Positions 1 through 6,422 are shown, numbered from the stretch's first letter. The stretch: 8,357 nucleotides of DNA from Lachnospiraceae bacterium (GCA_017553965.1 JAFZJK010000222.1:1-8357), one strand, 5' to 3'. A program made the numbers and translations. Notes: a model not told the origin generated them from the letters alone.

Positions 1-440
1 TGTTCTTCGCTGTTTATTAAAATGGGTATCCTTATGGCAGTGGACTCTGCCTGGAGCTTTAAGTCATAACCAAGCATGGATAAGGGAGGAGTAATATCAA
101 ATACTATATCCATGGTTGAAAAGATAGTGGCGGTATTGCCCATTATCATATTGCCGAGCTCGCCCAATGCCGAGCAGGCCATGGAATCCAGCTCGTTAAC
201 GGGCATTCCCATCATCATGACGGAAGCTGTATCCTTTGCTTTCTGCTCGGTCATACCTATGATGACCTGTCCCTTCATACCGCCTGTCAAACCTACCTGG
301 ATAAGAAAAGCATTATCCGGGAATTTCATATCCGATAGGGATGGTTTCCCAAGCACACCACCGGTGATACCGAGCATCTCAAGTACCGTGATGGTAGCTT
401 TTACGAAGGGATTAATATATTTTATGTCAACCTGTGCCAT
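1..440 (-). CDS. cheX: CheX-type chemotaxis phosphatase (partial, 3' end beyond the window)
   Basis: Reading the minus strand from the ATG at 440 gives 146 codons with no stop before the left edge. The protein starts MAQVDIKYINPFVKATITVL and still reads at IPILINSEE. CheX proteins are about 150-155 residues long, so only a few residues should be missing. The helix around residues 91-102 (ALGELGNMIMGN) carries the E-x-x-N signature, E94 and N97, that CheC/CheX/FliY proteins use to remove the phosphate from CheY-P. The paired glycines near 53-57 (TGGMKGQV) also fit the family. The role is therefore signal termination in the chemotaxis or motility pathway, in the cytoplasm, probably as a dimer. 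An AAGGGAA ribosome binding site (453-447) lies about 6 bases ahead of the ATG, with a GGAG further upstream. The gene stands alone here and is divergent from pgcA; no other chemotaxis gene is visible. Other members of this phosphatase fold remain possible. Confidence 0.88.
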   Translation of the reverse strand, partial: MAQVDIKYINPFVKATITVLEMLGITGGVLGKPSLSDMKFPDNAFLIQVGLTGGMKGQVIIGMTEQKAKDTASVMMMGMPVNELDSMACSALGELGNMIMGNTATIFSTMDIVFDITPPLSMLGYDLKLQAESTAIRIPILINSEE

Positions 441-525
441 ATAGTTTTCCCTTTTCTCCGAAATGAGCCTCTGTTTGTCAATCTGTAAATTTTTTAAACA
501 AATCGTAAAACAAGAAGTCACAATT

Positions 526-554
526 AATATACATATACAAGTTCATTCTATCAT
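526..554 (-). promoter_or_regulatory. possible sigma-A-type promoter for cheX
   Basis: On the minus strand, ATGATA (554-549, 4 of 6 matches to TTGACA) is followed after 17 bases by TATATT (531-526, 5 of 6 matches to TATAAT). This would give a 5' leader of about 80 bases. I did not find a convincing flagellar sigma-28/sigma-D type site nearby. The region is very AT-rich, so a chance match is possible. Confidence 0.35.
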
Positions 555-586
555 ATAGAGAAAAAAATAGCAAGAAGTAAAAAGTG

Positions 587-615
587 TTGATAAAGTACGA
601 AAAAAGTAGTATTAT
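587..615 (+). promoter_or_regulatory. sigma-A-type promoter for pgcA
   Basis: TTGATA (587-592) and TATTAT (610-615) are separated by exactly 17 bases. An A-rich run just upstream (561-583) could act as an UP element. Transcription would start near 622, leaving a leader of about 28 bases with the GGAGG site at 639-643. This placement also excludes an in-frame start upstream at 584, because that codon would not be in the transcript. Confidence 0.72.
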
Positions 616-649
616 GAATCTAAGAATAAATATGTTTTGGAGGTTTATT

Positions 650-2383
650 ATGGAATCAAAGGATTACATGGAAGAGTATTGTTTGTGGATGTCTTCTGAT
701 GCGTTTGACGAGAAGACAAAGAAGGAACTGGAGTCAATTGCCGGCAACGAAGAAGAGATCAAGGATCGCTTCTACAGAAGCTTGGAGTTCGGTACTGCAG
801 GACTCAGAGGTGTCATTGGGGCGGGCACCAACAGAATGAATATCTACACTGTAAGAAAGGCATCACAGGGCTTAGCAAACATCATCATACGTGAGGGCGG
901 CCAGCAGAAGGGTGTTGCCATCGCATACGATTCAAGACATATGTCGGTTGAGTTCAGCGAGGAAGCTGCACTCTGTCTCAATGCAAACGGTATCAAGACA
1001 TACCTGTTTGATTCGCTCCGACCTACTCCCGAGCTTTCATTTGCACTTAGAGAGCTGGGCTGTATAGCAGGTATCGTTATAACAGCCAGCCACAACCCTT
1101 CCGAGTATAACGGATATAAGGTATACTGGGAGGACGGTGCACAGATCACCGCACCTAAGGATGCACAGATCATAAACGAAGTTAATTCCATAACAGATTA
1201 TCTGTCATTAAAGACTATGAAGAGAGAGGATGCAGAAAAGGCAGGTCTCTTCAATATCATAGGAAAAGATATAGATGACCGTTACAATGAGGAGCTGATG
1301 AAGCTTGCATTAAGACCTGAGGTCATCAAGAAAGCGGCAGAGGATATCTCGATTGTTTATACTCCTTTCCACGGTACGGGAAATATCCCCGTAAGACGAG
1401 TACTTGCAGAGCTCGGCTTTAAGAAGGTATATGTGGTACCCGAGCAGGAGAAGCCGGACGGTGACTTCCCCACAGTGGCATATCCCAATCCCGAGGATAA
1501 GACAGCATTCAAGCTTGCACTTGAGCTTGCTGAAAAGGTTAATGCGGATCTGGTACTTGCTACCGACCCCGATGCTGACAGACTCGGTGTTTATGCAAAG
1601 GATTCCAAGACCGGAGAATATATGGCATTCACCGGCAACATGAGCGGTACACTGCTTTGTGATTATCAGCTTGCAGCAAGAAAAGAGCTCGGACTTATGC
1701 CCAGTAATCCTGCAGTCATCAAGACCATCGTTACTACCAACATGTGTGATGTGGTAGCAAAGAAGTATGACTGCACACTTATTGAGTGTCTTACAGGTTT
1801 CAAATACATAGGTGAGCAGATTAAACTCTTTGAGCAGGGCGTAAAGGATTACAATTACGTATTCGGATATGAAGAGTCTTACGGCTGCCTGATAGGTACA
1901 CATGCAAGAGACAAAGATGCCTGTGCAGCGGTTATGGGTCTGTGCGAGGCAGCAGCATACAATAAACTCCAGGGCAAGAGCCTTTGGGACAGAATGCTTG
2001 AGATGTACGAAGAGTACGGATACTACCGTGAGGGTGCGGTATCTGTTACCATGAAGGGTGCCGACGGTGCAGAAAAGATAGCAGCCATCCTTGACAACTT
2101 AAGAAAGAATCCTATTTCGGAGCTTGGCGGATTTAAGGTGCTTGAGGCAAGGGACTACAAGCTTCATACCGTTAAGAACTGCATCACCGGAGAGGAGAGT
2201 GCTACAGAGCTTCCCGAGTCCAATGTACTTTACTATGTACTTGAGAATGACCAGTGGTGCTGTGTAAGACCTTCCGGTACAGAGCCCAAGATCAAGTTCT
2301 ATTACGGTATCAAGGGCAGCTCCATGGAAGAGGCTGACAAGTTATTCGATCAGGTTGGAGAAGCGATCAAAAAACTCGCATAA
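650..2383 (+). CDS. pgcA: phosphoglucomutase / phosphomannomutase (alpha-D-phosphohexomutase)
   Basis: This 577-residue protein has all four signatures of the alpha-D-phosphohexomutase superfamily in order. The catalytic phosphoserine loop is TASHNP (145-150, Ser147), the Mg-binding loop is DPDADR (306-311), the sugar-binding loop is GYEESYG (406-412), and the phosphate-binding loop is RPSGTEPK (540-547). It interconverts hexose 1- and 6-phosphates, most likely glucose, feeding glycogen, UDP-glucose and cell-envelope sugars in the cytoplasm. The length and the GYEESYG form match Bacillus subtilis PgcA (about 580 residues) better than the shorter GlmM or the dedicated phosphomannomutases; substrate preference cannot be read from sequence alone. 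I chose the ATG at 650 because GGAGG (639-643) lies 6 bases ahead. The frame is open back to a GTG at 584, but that start overlaps the promoter and adds an unrelated leader. The gene has its own promoter and terminator, so it is probably a single-gene transcript. Confidence 0.93.
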   Translation: MESKDYMEEYCLWMSSDAFDEKTKKELESIAGNEEEIKDRFYRSLEFGTAGLRGVIGAGTNRMNIYTVRKASQGLANIIIREGGQQKGVAIAYDSRHMSVEFSEEAALCLNANGIKTYLFDSLRPTPELSFALRELGCIAGIVITASHNPSEYNGYKVYWEDGAQITAPKDAQIINEVNSITDYLSLKTMKREDAEKAGLFNIIGKDIDDRYNEELMKLALRPEVIKKAAEDISIVYTPFHGTGNIPVRRVLAELGFKKVYVVPEQEKPDGDFPTVAYPNPEDKTAFKLALELAEKVNADLVLATDPDADRLGVYAKDSKTGEYMAFTGNMSGTLLCDYQLAARKELGLMPSNPAVIKTIVTTNMCDVVAKKYDCTLIECLTGFKYIGEQIKLFEQGVKDYNYVFGYEESYGCLIGTHARDKDACAAVMGLCEAAAYNKLQGKSLWDRMLEMYEEYGYYREGAVSVTMKGADGAEKIAAILDNLRKNPISELGGFKVLEARDYKLHTVKNCITGEESATELPESNVLYYVLENDQWCCVRPSGTEPKIKFYYGIKGSSMEEADKLFDQVGEAIKKLA

Positions 2384-2396
2384 TAAAATATAATAT

Positions 2397-2425
2397 AAAA
2401 AGCCGTGCAACGCGCACGGCTTTTT
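2397..2425 (+). terminator. intrinsic terminator after pgcA
   Basis: A perfect 8-bp stem, AGCCGTGC (2401-2408) with GCACGGCT (2414-2421), closes a 5-base loop and is followed by a T run to 2425. A matching A run sits just before it (2397-2400), so it could also work on the other strand. It lies 14 bases after the pgcA stop. Confidence 0.92.
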
Positions 2426-2476
2426 AAGAAATAAAGATATATCCGGTCTGAAAACGGACATAAAAGGAGAATAAAA

Positions 2477-2779
2477 ATGGTAAAACATGTTATCTTATGG
2501 AAATTAAAGGAAGAATATTCGGATGCTGAAAAGAGCAGTATCAAGGAAGGTATCAAGCAGGGCCTGGAAGGCCTTAAGGGTAAGATTGACGGACTGATCG
2601 ATATCAAGGTTAATATAGAACCTCTGCCTTCATCCAACTGTGATCTTATGCTTGATTCAAGCTTTACCGACGCTGCGGCATTAAACGGATATTCCGTACA
2701 TCCCGCTCATGTGGAAGTAGCCAATACCAAGGTAAGACCTTATACTTCGAGCCGTGTATGCATGGACTATGAGGTGTGA
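2477..2779 (+). CDS. stress-responsive A/B barrel (Dabb) domain protein
   Basis: This 100-residue protein starts MVKHVILWKLKEEYSD, the typical opening of the Dabb family: a first strand with a conserved His (His4) and then an acidic helix. The C-terminal part carries the family's paired histidines in YSVHPAH (His75, His78) and ends in DYEV, which is also common in these proteins. Dabb proteins are small ferredoxin-like alpha+beta dimers; some plant and bacterial members are stress-induced or act as cyclases, but most bacterial ones have no known reaction. It is predicted cytoplasmic, with no signal peptide or membrane segment. AAGGAG (2464-2469) lies 7 bases before the ATG. I see no clear promoter in the short stretch after the pgcA terminator. 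It may head a loose cluster with the three genes that follow. Confidence 0.85.
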   Translation: MVKHVILWKLKEEYSDAEKSSIKEGIKQGLEGLKGKIDGLIDIKVNIEPLPSSNCDLMLDSSFTDAAALNGYSVHPAHVEVANTKVRPYTSSRVCMDYEV

Positions 2780-2800
2780 CATATAGTATAGGGGTTGATA

Positions 2801-2826
2801 CTGTCCGGGGAATAGGAACCGGGCAG
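2801..2826 (+). other. inverted repeat next to the DUF1294 ribosome binding site
   Basis: CTGTCCGG (2801-2808) can pair with CCGGGCAG (2819-2826), giving 8 pairs including one G-U, around a 10-base purine-rich loop. There is no T run after it, so it is not a standard terminator. It ends just before the AAAGGGG ribosome binding site (2828-2834) and could affect translation or RNA stability; this is inference. Confidence 0.4.
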
Positions 2827-2840
2827 GAAAGGGGACAGAT

Positions 2841-3137
2841 ATGAAATATCTTGTAATTGTAGGCATTTTTATAGTATTTGATATTATTGCATTTATCCTG
2901 TATGGCTTAGACAAATCCAAAGCAGAAAAGCACGCATGGAGGACACCCGAAGCGGTACTGCTCTGGATGTCTGTACCCGGCGGTATAGGAGCTTTTGTCG
3001 GGATGAAGGCTTTTCATCACAAAACAAAAAAGTGGTACTTCAACCTTGTGGCAGGTCTGTTTGCACTTATCCAGGCAGCGATCATCGGGTTTATAGTATA
3101 TTGTATCTGTAAGTTTGGAGCTGATTTCAGCTTCTAA
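2841..3137 (+). CDS. DUF1294 family small membrane protein
   Basis: The protein has 98 residues. The first membrane segment (about 3-22) is followed by the family signature YGLDKSKA (21-28), then RTPEA (34-38), the glycine-rich PGGIGAFVGM (46-55, part of a second hydrophobic stretch) and HHKTKKWYF (59-67), and a last membrane segment (about 68-91). This order of D-K-x-x-A, R-x-P-E, G-G-x-x-G-A and H-K-T-x-K-x-x-F is characteristic of DUF1294, a family of small integral membrane proteins with no established function. The ATG at 2841 is preceded by AAAGGGG (2828-2834). The upstream gap of 61 bases holds an inverted repeat, and the downstream gap to the secreted-protein gene is 24 bases, consistent with co-transcription. 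Family assignment is firm; function is unknown. Confidence 0.87.
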   Translation: MKYLVIVGIFIVFDIIAFILYGLDKSKAEKHAWRTPEAVLLWMSVPGGIGAFVGMKAFHHKTKKWYFNLVAGLFALIQAAIIGFIVYCICKFGADFSF

Positions 3138-3161
3138 AAGCAAATTTGAAAGGAGAGGTAT

Positions 3162-4586
3162 ATGAAGATTTTTAGGAAAACAGTTACTTATTTATTGGCC
3201 TTTATTATGGCATTTTCACTGACAGCGGCTATTGTTGACGTATCTCCTATAGGTGTAAGAGCGGCTGAGCAAACCTATACATTTACTGACCGCAGCGGAA
3301 AAGAAGTTACCGTTCCGGTAAGTGCGTTTGCTTCTTCGGTTATCTCGTTTACGCATGGAGATCCCTGGATGAATGATGAACTTCATATGGATCCTGCTGT
3401 AGCTTTGGGTATTCCGGATTATGTAGAAGTCGGAAGCAACAGTACTGGCGACCTTTGTATGGGAGCAGGAGGAATACTTATCCTTGCATTTGACAGATAT
3501 ATAACCGACGGTGACGGCGATGACGTATATGTATTTGAGGTTGGCGGATATGTAGAGGAGACCAAGGTAGAGGTCAGTGCCGACCTTAAGACATGGTATG
3601 AGCTGGGTTACGTAAGAGGAAATGCAGCAGGTCTTGATCTTAACGAAAAAACTCCCGCAGGCGGAAAATACAGATATGTTAAGCTGACCGATACCGGAGC
3701 AAATCCCAACGGTGGCTGGCCCGGTGCCGATATCGATGCAGTCTGCGGACTTAATTCCGAGACCATTCCGGAGGAAGATCTTAAGGACAGCGATTATACA
3801 TTTACTGACAGACTTGATGAGGCATACACTGTTTCCACAAAATCATTTGCAACATTTGTGGTTGATTTTACACCCGGAGATCCTTGGATGAGCGATGAAC
3901 TCCATATGGATCCCGTGCTTGCATTAGGCGTACCTGATTACAAAGAGACCGGATACAACAGCGTAGGCGATCTCTGTATGGGTAAGGGCGGAATACTTAC
4001 TCTCGGATTTGATATTTATATCAATGATGGTAAGGGAAATGACCTTTATGTTTTTGAAGTAGGCGGATACGTAGAAGAGACCAAGGTTGAAGTAAGTAAT
4101 GACTTAAAGACCTGGTATGAAATAGGATATGTAAAAGGAAATGAAGCCGGACTTGATCTCAACGGAAAAGTTCCTGAAGGAACAGGCTTCAATTATGTAA
4201 GACTTACCGATACCGGAGCAAATCCTAACGGCGACTGGCCCGGAGCGGACATTGATGCAGTATGCGGTATTAATACCACAACAAAGAAAACAACAACTCT
4301 TAAGGCTCCCGGCAAGACAAAGATAAGCACCGCAAAAGCATCCGGGACAAAGCTTACCGTAAAGTGTAAGAAGGTAAGCAAAAACCGCAAGGGATATGAA
4401 TTCCAGATATCAACCGACAAGAACTTTACATCACCTACCACCAAGACTTCATCAAAGAATAAGGTATCTTTTAAAAACCTGAAAAAGAATACCACATATT
4501 ATGTACGTGTACGTGCATATAATAAATCAGGCAGTACAAAGTCATATGGTAAGTGGAGTGCAGTAAAGACCGTAACCATTAAATAA
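3162..4586 (+). CDS. secreted protein with two tandem surface-type repeats and a C-terminal FnIII-like domain
   Basis: This 474-residue protein begins with a Sec signal peptide: MKIFRK, a hydrophobic core to about residue 25, and a likely cleavage site near VRA|A (34/35). The mature part has two repeats, residues 39-198 and 212-371, with a constant period of 173 residues and, by hand count, about 72% identity without gaps. Each contains GDPWM, DELHMDP, DLCMG, an Asp/Gly-rich turn (116-121; 289-294), YVFEVGGYVEETKVEVS and PGADIDAVCG. Each has two cysteines 96 residues apart (99/195 and 272/368), which could form one disulfide per repeat. The pattern resembles beta-sandwich domains of proteins simply annotated as cell surface proteins, possibly discoidin-like. 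After a Lys/Thr linker, residues 382-474 look like a fibronectin type III domain (YYVRVRAYN near the end). No LPXTG, choline-binding or S-layer anchor is visible, so it is probably released or held by binding. AAGGAGAGG (3150-3158) fixes the start. The ligand is unknown. Confidence 0.8.
   Translation: MKIFRKTVTYLLAFIMAFSLTAAIVDVSPIGVRAAEQTYTFTDRSGKEVTVPVSAFASSVISFTHGDPWMNDELHMDPAVALGIPDYVEVGSNSTGDLCMGAGGILILAFDRYITDGDGDDVYVFEVGGYVEETKVEVSADLKTWYELGYVRGNAAGLDLNEKTPAGGKYRYVKLTDTGANPNGGWPGADIDAVCGLNSETIPEEDLKDSDYTFTDRLDEAYTVSTKSFATFVVDFTPGDPWMSDELHMDPVLALGVPDYKETGYNSVGDLCMGKGGILTLGFDIYINDGKGNDLYVFEVGGYVEETKVEVSNDLKTWYEIGYVKGNEAGLDLNGKVPEGTGFNYVRLTDTGANPNGDWPGADIDAVCGINTTTKKTTTLKAPGKTKISTAKASGTKLTVKCKKVSKNRKGYEFQISTDKNFTSPTTKTSSKNKVSFKNLKKNTTYYVRVRAYNKSGSTKSYGKWSAVKTVTIK
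3276..3755 (+). repeat. coding repeat unit 1 of the secreted protein
   Basis: This encodes residues 39-198, from YTFTDR to CGLN. It is the first copy of a duplicated domain whose second copy begins exactly 519 bp later, in frame and without insertions or deletions by my hand alignment. Its Asp-rich turn DGDGDD (116-121) has more acidic residues than the equivalent turn in copy 2. Confidence 0.85.
3795..4274 (+). repeat. coding repeat unit 2 of the secreted protein
   Basis: This encodes residues 212-371, from YTFTDR to CGIN. Sequence is most conserved from GYVEETKVEVS to the end and most diverged at the start (about residues 218-234). The equivalent Asp-rich turn is DGKGND, so any metal-binding strength may differ between copies. 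Synonymous codons differ at many conserved positions, which argues against a very recent duplication. Confidence 0.85.
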
Positions 4587-4606
4587 CTCTTATCGGGAGG
4601 TGTTAT

Positions 4607-5455
4607 ATGGCAAAGTATTGTGATCAATGCGGTACGATGTTGAATGATGACGCAAAGTTTTGTAACAAGTGCGGGGCACCGCAGTCTGCCATACAACAGG
4701 CTCAGGCTACGCAACAACAGGCAGCTCCGCCACCACAGTCTGTATATCAGCAACCGGTTCAACCACCGCAGCAACCAGTATACCAGCAACCTATACAAGC
4801 GCAGCCAGTGTATCAGCAGGCTCAGCCCATGCAACAGCCTTTAGCGTATGCAGGAAACGGTCAGGTGCGTAACGGGATACCTGCACCCGGGTATTCAGAC
4901 CGTATAAATGACCCCGAGATAGTGGCGGCCATGAAAAAGAATCGGAGACGCGGCTTGATAATCGGTCTGTTCATTATACCGCTCCCGTTATTGGGCTTTA
5001 TCATTTACGGAAAAGCAAGCGGGGAGCTTGAGATGAGCCAGTCTCTTCTGTACGGCGGAATAGTATCTGGAGTTTTCCTGTTGTTCATGCTCTTCAGTAT
5101 TATAAAAGAAAGAGCAAAAAATACTTATGATGCGGTAGTAACGGATAAAAAGCAGGAGCGGACTTACCGCCATAAGAATAATAATGCCAGTAAGGAAATG
5201 TATACAGAGTATACGACATATATCACCAGGTCCGACGGTAAGAAAAAGAAAATACTGGAGCACGAAGGTTCACAGATATGGGCATACAATTATCTTGAGG
5301 TGGGAGATAAGTTCAGGTACCATCCTGAGTTTCATTTCCCATATGAGCTGTATGACAAATCAAAAGCTCCATATATTGCATGTGTAAGCTGTATTACCAA
5401 AAATCCTAAAGAAGCCGACAGATGTAAGAAGTGCGGATTGCCTTTGTTAAAGTAA
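4607..5455 (+). CDS. membrane protein with N- and C-terminal zinc ribbons and a Q/P-rich linker
   Basis: The 282-residue protein starts with a zinc ribbon, CDQC...CNKC (Cys5, 8, 19, 22), then a Gln/Pro-rich linker (26-78). A basic stretch KKNRRR (110-115) precedes two hydrophobic segments (about 116-135 and 147-166). A polar, strand-rich region (about 170-255) contains TEYTTYITR and an LEVGDKFRYHP segment, and a second zinc ribbon CVSC...CKKC (Cys259, 262, 273, 276) closes the protein. With two membrane passes and a basic flank before the first, both zinc ribbons should face the cytoplasm. The strand-rich region is reminiscent of DUF3592-like domains, but I would not assign it firmly. Function is unknown; such zinc-ribbon membrane proteins are common in Clostridia. 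GGGAGG (4595-4600) lies 6 bases before the ATG. The gene begins 20 bases after the secreted-protein stop, so the two are probably co-transcribed. No clear terminator follows. Confidence 0.82.
   Translation: MAKYCDQCGTMLNDDAKFCNKCGAPQSAIQQAQATQQQAAPPPQSVYQQPVQPPQQPVYQQPIQAQPVYQQAQPMQQPLAYAGNGQVRNGIPAPGYSDRINDPEIVAAMKKNRRRGLIIGLFIIPLPLLGFIIYGKASGELEMSQSLLYGGIVSGVFLLFMLFSIIKERAKNTYDAVVTDKKQERTYRHKNNNASKEMYTEYTTYITRSDGKKKKILEHEGSQIWAYNYLEVGDKFRYHPEFHFPYELYDKSKAPYIACVSCITKNPKEADRCKKCGLPLLK
4742..4822 (+). repeat. degenerate VYQQ(P/A) coding repeats
   Basis: Three VYQQP/A units occur at residues 46-50, 58-62 and 68-72 of the zinc-ribbon protein, inside a longer Gln/Pro-rich stretch coded by 4682-4840. 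The units are imperfect at the DNA level. Such a stretch is likely a flexible, disordered linker and may vary in length between strains. Confidence 0.7.
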
Positions 5456-5479
5456 CGTTTATAACGTCATATAACATTA

Positions 5480-5507
5480 TTGACATTTTCTCATAATATA
5501 TTAAGAT
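5480..5507 (+). promoter_or_regulatory. probable promoter for the GlmU-like gene
   Basis: A perfect TTGACA (5480-5485) is followed after 16 bases by TAAGAT (5502-5507, 4 of 6 matches to TATAAT) in an AT-rich gap of 100 bases between genes. The -35 element is convincing and the -10 is weaker. The resulting leader would be about 40 bases long, ending with AGGAGG at 5545-5550. Confidence 0.5.
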
Positions 5508-5555
5508 AGTAGTGTCGGCTTACGACTATTATCATAATTATATTAGGAGGCAATC

Positions 5556-6239
5556 ATGGCTGATTACAATGAGATGACTATAGCTGAGATGTATGATCTT
5601 TCAAATACCATAGCAGCTGAACTTTTTGAAGGAAAAACTTACCCTTGGGAAGTACTTCCCGAGATAGGAGACTTTATATTAAAGCTCGGAGCAACACTTG
5701 ATCCCGAAGAATATGAGAAGAAAGGTGAAAACATCTGGATCGCCAAGTCCGCAAAAATAGCTCCTACCGCAAGTATCACAGGTCCCTGCATCATAGGAAA
5801 AGATACAGAAGTTAGACAGTGTGCATTTATCCGCGGCAAGGCTATCGTAGGAGAGGGCTGTGTAGTAGGAAACTCTACCGAGCTTAAGAATGTAGTCCTT
5901 TTCAATAAGGTTCAGGTACCTCATTACAACTATGTCGGTGATTCTGTATTTGGTTTCAAGTCACATACCGGAGCAGGAGCCGTTACATCAAACGTAAAGC
6001 AGGATAAAACTTTGGTTACAGTTAACTACAATGGGACAAAGGTTGCTACAGGACTTAAGAAATTCGGTGCTATGCTTGCCGATAACGTAGAAGTGGGCTG
6101 CAACTCAGTACTTAATCCCGGTAGCGTGGTAGGAAAGCATTCAAATGTTTATCCTCTTTCCATGGTTAGGGGCTTCGTACCTGCAGAGTCAATATATAAA
6201 ACAGGCGGAGTAATAGTTCCTAAGACAGCTGATGTTTGA
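5556..6239 (+). CDS. left-handed beta-helix protein related to the GlmU acetyltransferase domain
   Basis: The protein has 227 residues. About 60 mostly helical residues (WEVLPEIGDFI) are followed by hexapeptide repeats from about residue 62 (IWIAKSAKIAP, SITGPCIIG, VRQCAFIRG, KAIVGEGCVVG), the mark of a left-handed beta-helix, usually a trimer. The part VPHYNYVGDSVFG followed by GAGAVTSN aligns with E. coli GlmU around its acetyltransferase His363 (HLTYLGDAEIG, GAGTITCNYDG); the equivalent here is His123. The N-terminal uridyltransferase domain of GlmU, with its GxGTRM loop, is absent, and the protein is half the length of GlmU (about 456). I infer an acyl- or acetyltransferase on a sugar nucleotide or related substrate. 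Such proteins are often labelled UDP-GlcNAc pyrophosphorylase, which the sequence does not support. AGGAGG (5545-5550) lies 5 bases before the ATG. Confidence 0.82.
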   Translation: MADYNEMTIAEMYDLSNTIAAELFEGKTYPWEVLPEIGDFILKLGATLDPEEYEKKGENIWIAKSAKIAPTASITGPCIIGKDTEVRQCAFIRGKAIVGEGCVVGNSTELKNVVLFNKVQVPHYNYVGDSVFGFKSHTGAGAVTSNVKQDKTLVTVNYNGTKVATGLKKFGAMLADNVEVGCNSVLNPGSVVGKHSNVYPLSMVRGFVPAESIYKTGGVIVPKTADV

Positions 6240-6333
6240 TTAAATAAGCTTATAGGAAAAAGGATTATAACTTTGAACTAAGCAATACATGACAGATGTG
6301 AGCAACTTTTAAGAAGTAATATCTTGACTGTTT

Positions 6334-6342
6334 TGTTATAAT
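6334..6342 (+). promoter_or_regulatory. extended -10 promoter for the alpha/beta hydrolase gene
   Basis: A perfect TATAAT (6337-6342) is preceded by TGT (6334-6336), forming an extended -10 element that can work without a good -35; no good -35 lies at the right distance. TTGACT (6324-6329) is too close to pair with it. Transcription would start near 6349, just ahead of the hairpin at 6356-6393. No room for another promoter exists between that hairpin and the next start codon. Confidence 0.5.
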
Positions 6343-6355
6343 TATTTCACTAAGA

Positions 6356-6399
6356 ACCCCTATGATGCTTTGGTGACTTAGCAAAATAGGGGTATTTTT
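6356..6399 (+). terminator. terminator-like hairpin, possibly a leader attenuator
   Basis: ACCCCTAT (6356-6363) pairs perfectly with ATAGGGGT (6386-6393) around a 22-base loop, followed by A and five T residues (6395-6399). It could simply end the GlmU-like transcript. However, the only visible promoter for the downstream hydrolase gene lies upstream of it, so it may instead act as a regulated stop in that leader. The long loop contains CTTAG (6377-6381), complementary to CTAAG (6350-6354) just ahead of the stem. Confidence 0.65.
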
Positions 6400-6412
6400 A
6401 AAGGGTTTAACA

Positions 6413-6422
6413 AAAACGTTTT
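6413..6422 (+). promoter_or_regulatory. palindrome AAAACGTTTT beside the ribosome binding site
   Basis: This 10-base perfect palindrome ends immediately before the AGGAGGG ribosome binding site (6423-6429) of the hydrolase gene. Its CG centre with A/T arms is like the core of LacI/CcpA-family operators, but the outer bases do not match the cre consensus. Operator function is only a possibility in this AT-rich setting. Confidence 0.25.

Noticed and set aside
76..444. A 122-codon plus-strand open frame
   Set aside because: It is antisense to the CheX gene, whose reading frame shows a clear family motif (E94/N97) and a ribosome binding site. The plus-strand protein resembles nothing and has no convincing ribosome binding site.
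584..649. Longer N-terminus for the phosphoglucomutase, from a GTG at 584
   Set aside because: The extension overlaps the -35 and -10 elements (587-615), has no ribosome binding site, and the ATG at 650 has GGAGG at ideal spacing and begins where family members do.
1310..1903. A 197-codon minus-strand open frame
   Set aside because: It lies entirely inside pgcA, on the opposite strand of its conserved metal- and sugar-binding loops; it has no family resemblance and is a shadow of that gene's codon usage.
4682..4840. CRISPR-like or minisatellite array
   Set aside because: The repeats are short, degenerate and in frame, encoding VYQQP units; there are no regular repeat-spacer units.
4644..4872. 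Alternative-frame open frames over the Q/P-rich linker
   Set aside because: They arise from the low-complexity CAG/CCA-rich repeats of the zinc-ribbon gene and lack ribosome binding sites or family features.
6244..6253. ATAAGCTTAT palindrome just after the GlmU-like gene
   Set aside because: It is a short, weak AT-rich stem with no loop or T run, so it is neither a terminator nor a supported operator.
6324..6342. TTGACT as the -35 partner of TATAAT upstream of the hydrolase gene
   Set aside because: The spacing is only 7 bases, far below the usual 16-18. The -10 was therefore interpreted as an extended -10 without a good -35.
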